Source: Saccoglossus kowalevskii
Taxonomy: Eukaryota; Hemichordata; Enteropneusta; Harrimaniidae
Assembly (NCBI RefSeq): GCF_000003605.2
Contig: NW_003123096.1
Span: 1 to 24,155 of the forward strand
Length of the DNA: 24,155 bases
Direction: 5' to 3'
The translations under genes were made by a program, and so were the position numbers. Below, in pieces: positions 22,307 to 24,155 of the stretch (within the stretch, counting starts at the first letter, position 1; each line of letters opens with the position of its first letter). A model generated the notes under the pieces. That model did no database searches and was not told the DNA's origin. It was given only the letters and a program-made list of their open reading frames with translations.

Positions 22307-23811
22307 CTCATATTAGTTGGTAATCAGGATGTGTGCTTTGACTCTCATGAGTTGGTAATCAGGATGTGTGCTTTGACTCATATTAGTTGGTAATCAGGAT
22401 GTGTGCTTTGACTCATATTAGTTGGTAATCAGGATGTGTGCTTTGACTCACATGAGTTGGTAATCAGGATGTGTGCGTTGACTCACATGAGTTGGTAATC
22501 AAGATGTGTGCTTTGACTCACATGAGTTGGTAATCAGGATGTGTGCTTTGACTCTCATGAGTTGGTAATCAGGATGTGTGCTTTGACTCACATGAGTTGG
22601 TAATCAGGATGTGTGCTTTGACTCACATGAGTTGGTAATCAAGATGTGTGCTTTGACTCACATGAGTTGGTGATCAGGATGTGTGCTTTGACTCATATTA
22701 GTTGGTAATCAGGATGTGTGCTTTGACTCATATTAGTTGGTAATCAGGATGTGTGCTTTGACTCTCATGAGTTGGTAATCAGGATGTGTGCTTTGACTCA
22801 CATGAGTTGGTAATCAGGATGTGTGCTTTGACTCACATGAGTTGGTAATCAGGATGTGTGCTTTGACTCATATTAGTTGGTAATCAGCGTGTGTGCTTTG
22901 ACTCTCATGAGTTGGTAATCAAGATGTGTGCTTTGACTCATATTAGTTGTTAATCAGGATGTGTGCTTTGACTCATATTAGTTGGTAATCAGGATGTGTG
23001 CTTTGACTCTCATGAGTTGGTAATAAGGATGTGTGCTTTGACTCTCATGAGTTGGTAATCAGGATGTGTGCTTTGACTCATATTAGTTGGTAATCAGGAT
23101 GTGTGCTTTGACTCACATGAGTTGGTAATCAGGATGTGTGCTTTGACTCTCATGAGTTGGTAATCAGGATGTGTGCTTTGACTCACATGAGTTGGTAATC
23201 AGGATGTGTGCTTTGACTCATATTAGTTGGTAATCAGGATGTGTGCTTTGACTCATATTAGTTGTTAATCAGGATGTGTGCTTTGACTCATATTAGTTGG
23301 TAATCAGGATGTGTGCTTTGACTCTCATGAGTTGGTAATCAGGATGTGTGCTTTGACTCTCATGAGTTGGTAATCAGGATGTGTGCTTTGACTCACATTA
23401 GTTGGTAATCAGGATGTGTGCTTTGACTCTCATGAGTTGGTAATCAGGATGTGTGCTTTGACTCTCATGAGTTGGTAATCAGGATGTGTGCTTTGACTCA
23501 TATTAGTTGGTAATCAGGATGTGTGCTTTGACTCTCATGAGTTGGTAATCAGGATGTGTGCTTTGACTCTCATGAGTTGGTAATCAGGATGTGTGCTTTG
23601 ACTCATATTAGTTGGTAATCAGGATGTGTGCATTGACTCTCATGAGTTGGTAATCAGGATGTGTGCTTTGACTCTCATGAGTTGGTAATCAGGATGTGTG
23701 CTTTGACTCACATGAGTTGGTAATCAGGATGTGTGCTTTGACTCACATGCGTTGGTAATCAGGATGTGTGCTTTGACTCTCATGAGTTGGTAATCAGGAT
23801 GTGTGCTTTGA
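22307..23811. repeat. C-rich long block, copy 2 (1,505 bp)
   Basis: The partner of 9747-11671, lacking 12 units of it (a 420-bp difference near 23392). It carries both gttgtt marks (units 22937 and 23252), the Ad unit at 22657, and CAGCGTG at 22889 where copy 1 has GGGTGTG. Private changes are CTCACATTAG at 23392, GTGCATTGA at 23602 and CATGCG at 23742. Its right end grades into the block shared with 4859-5272, so a junction between two source regions lies at about 23742-23812. Confidence 0.87.
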
Positions 23812-24155
23812 CTCACATGAGTTGGTAATCAGGATGTGTGCTTTGACTCACATGAGTTGGTAATCAGGATGTGTGTTTTGACTCTCATGAGCTGGTAATC
23901 AGGATGTGTGCTTTGACTCTCACGAGTTGGTAATCAGGATGTGTGCTTTGACTCTCACGAGTTGGTAATCAGGATGTGTGCTTTGACTCAGATTATTTGG
24001 TAATCAAGATGTGTGCTTTGACTCTCATGAGTTGGTAATCAGGATGTGTGCTTTGACTCTCATTTGTTGGTAATCAGGATGTGTGCTTTGACTCACATGA
24101 GTTGGTAATCAGGATGTGTGCTTTGACTCTCATGAGTTGGTAATCAGAATGTGTG
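23742..24155. repeat. Right-edge block, far copy of 4859-5272
   Basis: Order is A, B, A, A-GTGTTTT, B-agctgg, E, E, Fa, B, B-type with CATTTG, A, B with CAGAATG, cut by the window end. It lies 18,883 bp from its partner, the longest copying distance seen here, and holds the only E heads outside positions 561 and 3846-5832. The array continues beyond the window. Confidence 0.9.

Larger units (their letters stand above)
1..24155. repeat. 35-bp tandem satellite/minisatellite array, about 691 monomers, both ends open
   Basis: Every base belongs to a head-to-tail array of a 35-bp unit. The commonest unit has head CTCACATGAG or CTCTCATGAG (positions 1-10), core TTGGTAATCAGG (11-22) and a TG-rich tail ending CTTTGA (23-35). 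The canonical A unit is 8 A, 12 T, 10 G and 5 C, so the plus strand is G/T-rich and GC is 15/35. The core recurs from 11 to 24137 with 690 intervals. The deviating units are 33 bp at 1750, 3813, 4091, 5349, 5452, 5730, 6008, 7371, 8734, 12617, 19513, 19651 and 20279; 34 bp at 1296 and 14225; 36 bp at 14259 and 18742; and 37 bp at 18635. A stop (TAA, or TGA in d units) sits near the core of nearly every unit, and 35 is not a multiple of 3, so all plus frames close within about 105 bp. TCA at the head and linker closes the minus frames. Family and host are not recognised. Eukaryotic satellite is an inference from structure. Confidence 0.99.

Noticed and set aside
1-24155. Repeat-protein gene, since tandem repeats can encode repetitive polypeptides
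   Set aside because: 35 bp is not a multiple of three, so each frame cycles through all phases. TAA or TGA near the core, TGA or TAG in the head and TGA in the tail close every plus frame within about 105 bp. TCA and TTA do the same on the minus strand. Any short open stretch is a shadow of the repeat.
1-24155. CRISPR array (regular short repeats)
   Set aside because: There are no unique spacers. The sequence between any two conserved segments is itself the repeat, with only a few variant states, and unit numbers near 700 with no leader or cas gene do not fit.
1-24155. CENP-B box in the monomer, because of the GTTGG in AGTTGGTAATCAGG
   Set aside because: Against the CENP-B box core (TTCG, then A, then CGGG at fixed spacing) the monomer lacks TTCG and CGGG and agrees only in GTTGG and scattered bases. 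No common variant restores the CG dinucleotides at the needed places.
1-24155. Telomeric or subtelomeric simple repeat
   Set aside because: The unit is 35 bp and contains no TTAGGG-like or other known telomere motif. A subtelomeric or pericentromeric location is possible but cannot be judged from this window.
1-24155. Homeodomain-type sites from the TAATCA core in most units
   Set aside because: TAATC is short and expected by chance in one consensus. The K50 homeodomain preference is TAATCC, which the monomer does not have. With nothing beyond copy number to support it I do not claim a site.

Overview
The whole window (24,155 bp) lies inside one head-to-tail tandem array. I see no unique sequence, gene, RNA gene, mobile element or CRISPR array anywhere in it. 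The repeat unit (monomer) is 35 bp. Phased on the head CTC, the first unit core is at position 11 and the last at 24137, and 690 intervals separate them. Summing the length variants I found (thirteen 33-bp units, two 34-bp, two 36-bp, one 37-bp, the rest 35 bp) reproduces this distance exactly. The array enters at the left edge and leaves at the right edge, so its true size and flanks are unknown.

It looks like eukaryotic satellite or very large minisatellite DNA. The common monomers contain no CpG, and many rarer variants differ from common ones by CG versus TG/CA. That suggests a genome with cytosine methylation, such as a vertebrate or plant. I do not recognise the family and name no species.

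Notation used throughout. Monomer positions 1-35 start at CTC. Head types (positions 1-10): A = CTCACATGAG; B = CTCTCATGAG; C = CTCATATTAG; D = CTCGTATTAG; E = CTCTCACGAG; F = CTCAGATTAT; F' = CTCATATTAT; G = CTCATGAG (33-bp unit). Linker types after TTGGT: default AATCAGG; a = AATCAAG; k = AATAAGG; d = GATCAGG. Rarer marks: gcg = GTGCGTTGA, acg = GGACGTG and tac = GTGTACTTT in the tail, gttgtt = AGTTGTTAA and agctgg = GAGCTGG around the core.

Layout. 1-1434 is an A/B mixture with a few D units. 1435-2867 holds the first copy of a block marked by CACTTGAG, followed by a D-rich module. 2868-5554 introduces F and E heads. 5555-8523 contains a tandem pair of a 39-monomer higher-order unit (1,363 bp, then 1,328 bp). 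8524-11671 and 11742-13699 carry two more CACTTGAG or D-module copies and 9-monomer tandem duplications rich in C heads. 13665-16709 is mainly A/B/k. 16710-18812 repeats blocks seen at 14.7 kb and 2.9 kb. 19373-20661 is the fourth CACTTGAG block. 20697-21676 has recent 490-bp and 140-bp tandem duplications. 22307-23811 repeats 9747-11671, and 23742-24155 repeats 4859-5272.

The array is therefore a mosaic. A limited set of monomer variants is arranged in blocks that have been copied, at whole-monomer register, over distances from 140 bp to nearly 19 kb. This is what unequal crossing-over and gene conversion within a satellite would produce. There is no gene network to describe, and I found no evidence for a new protein-based system.
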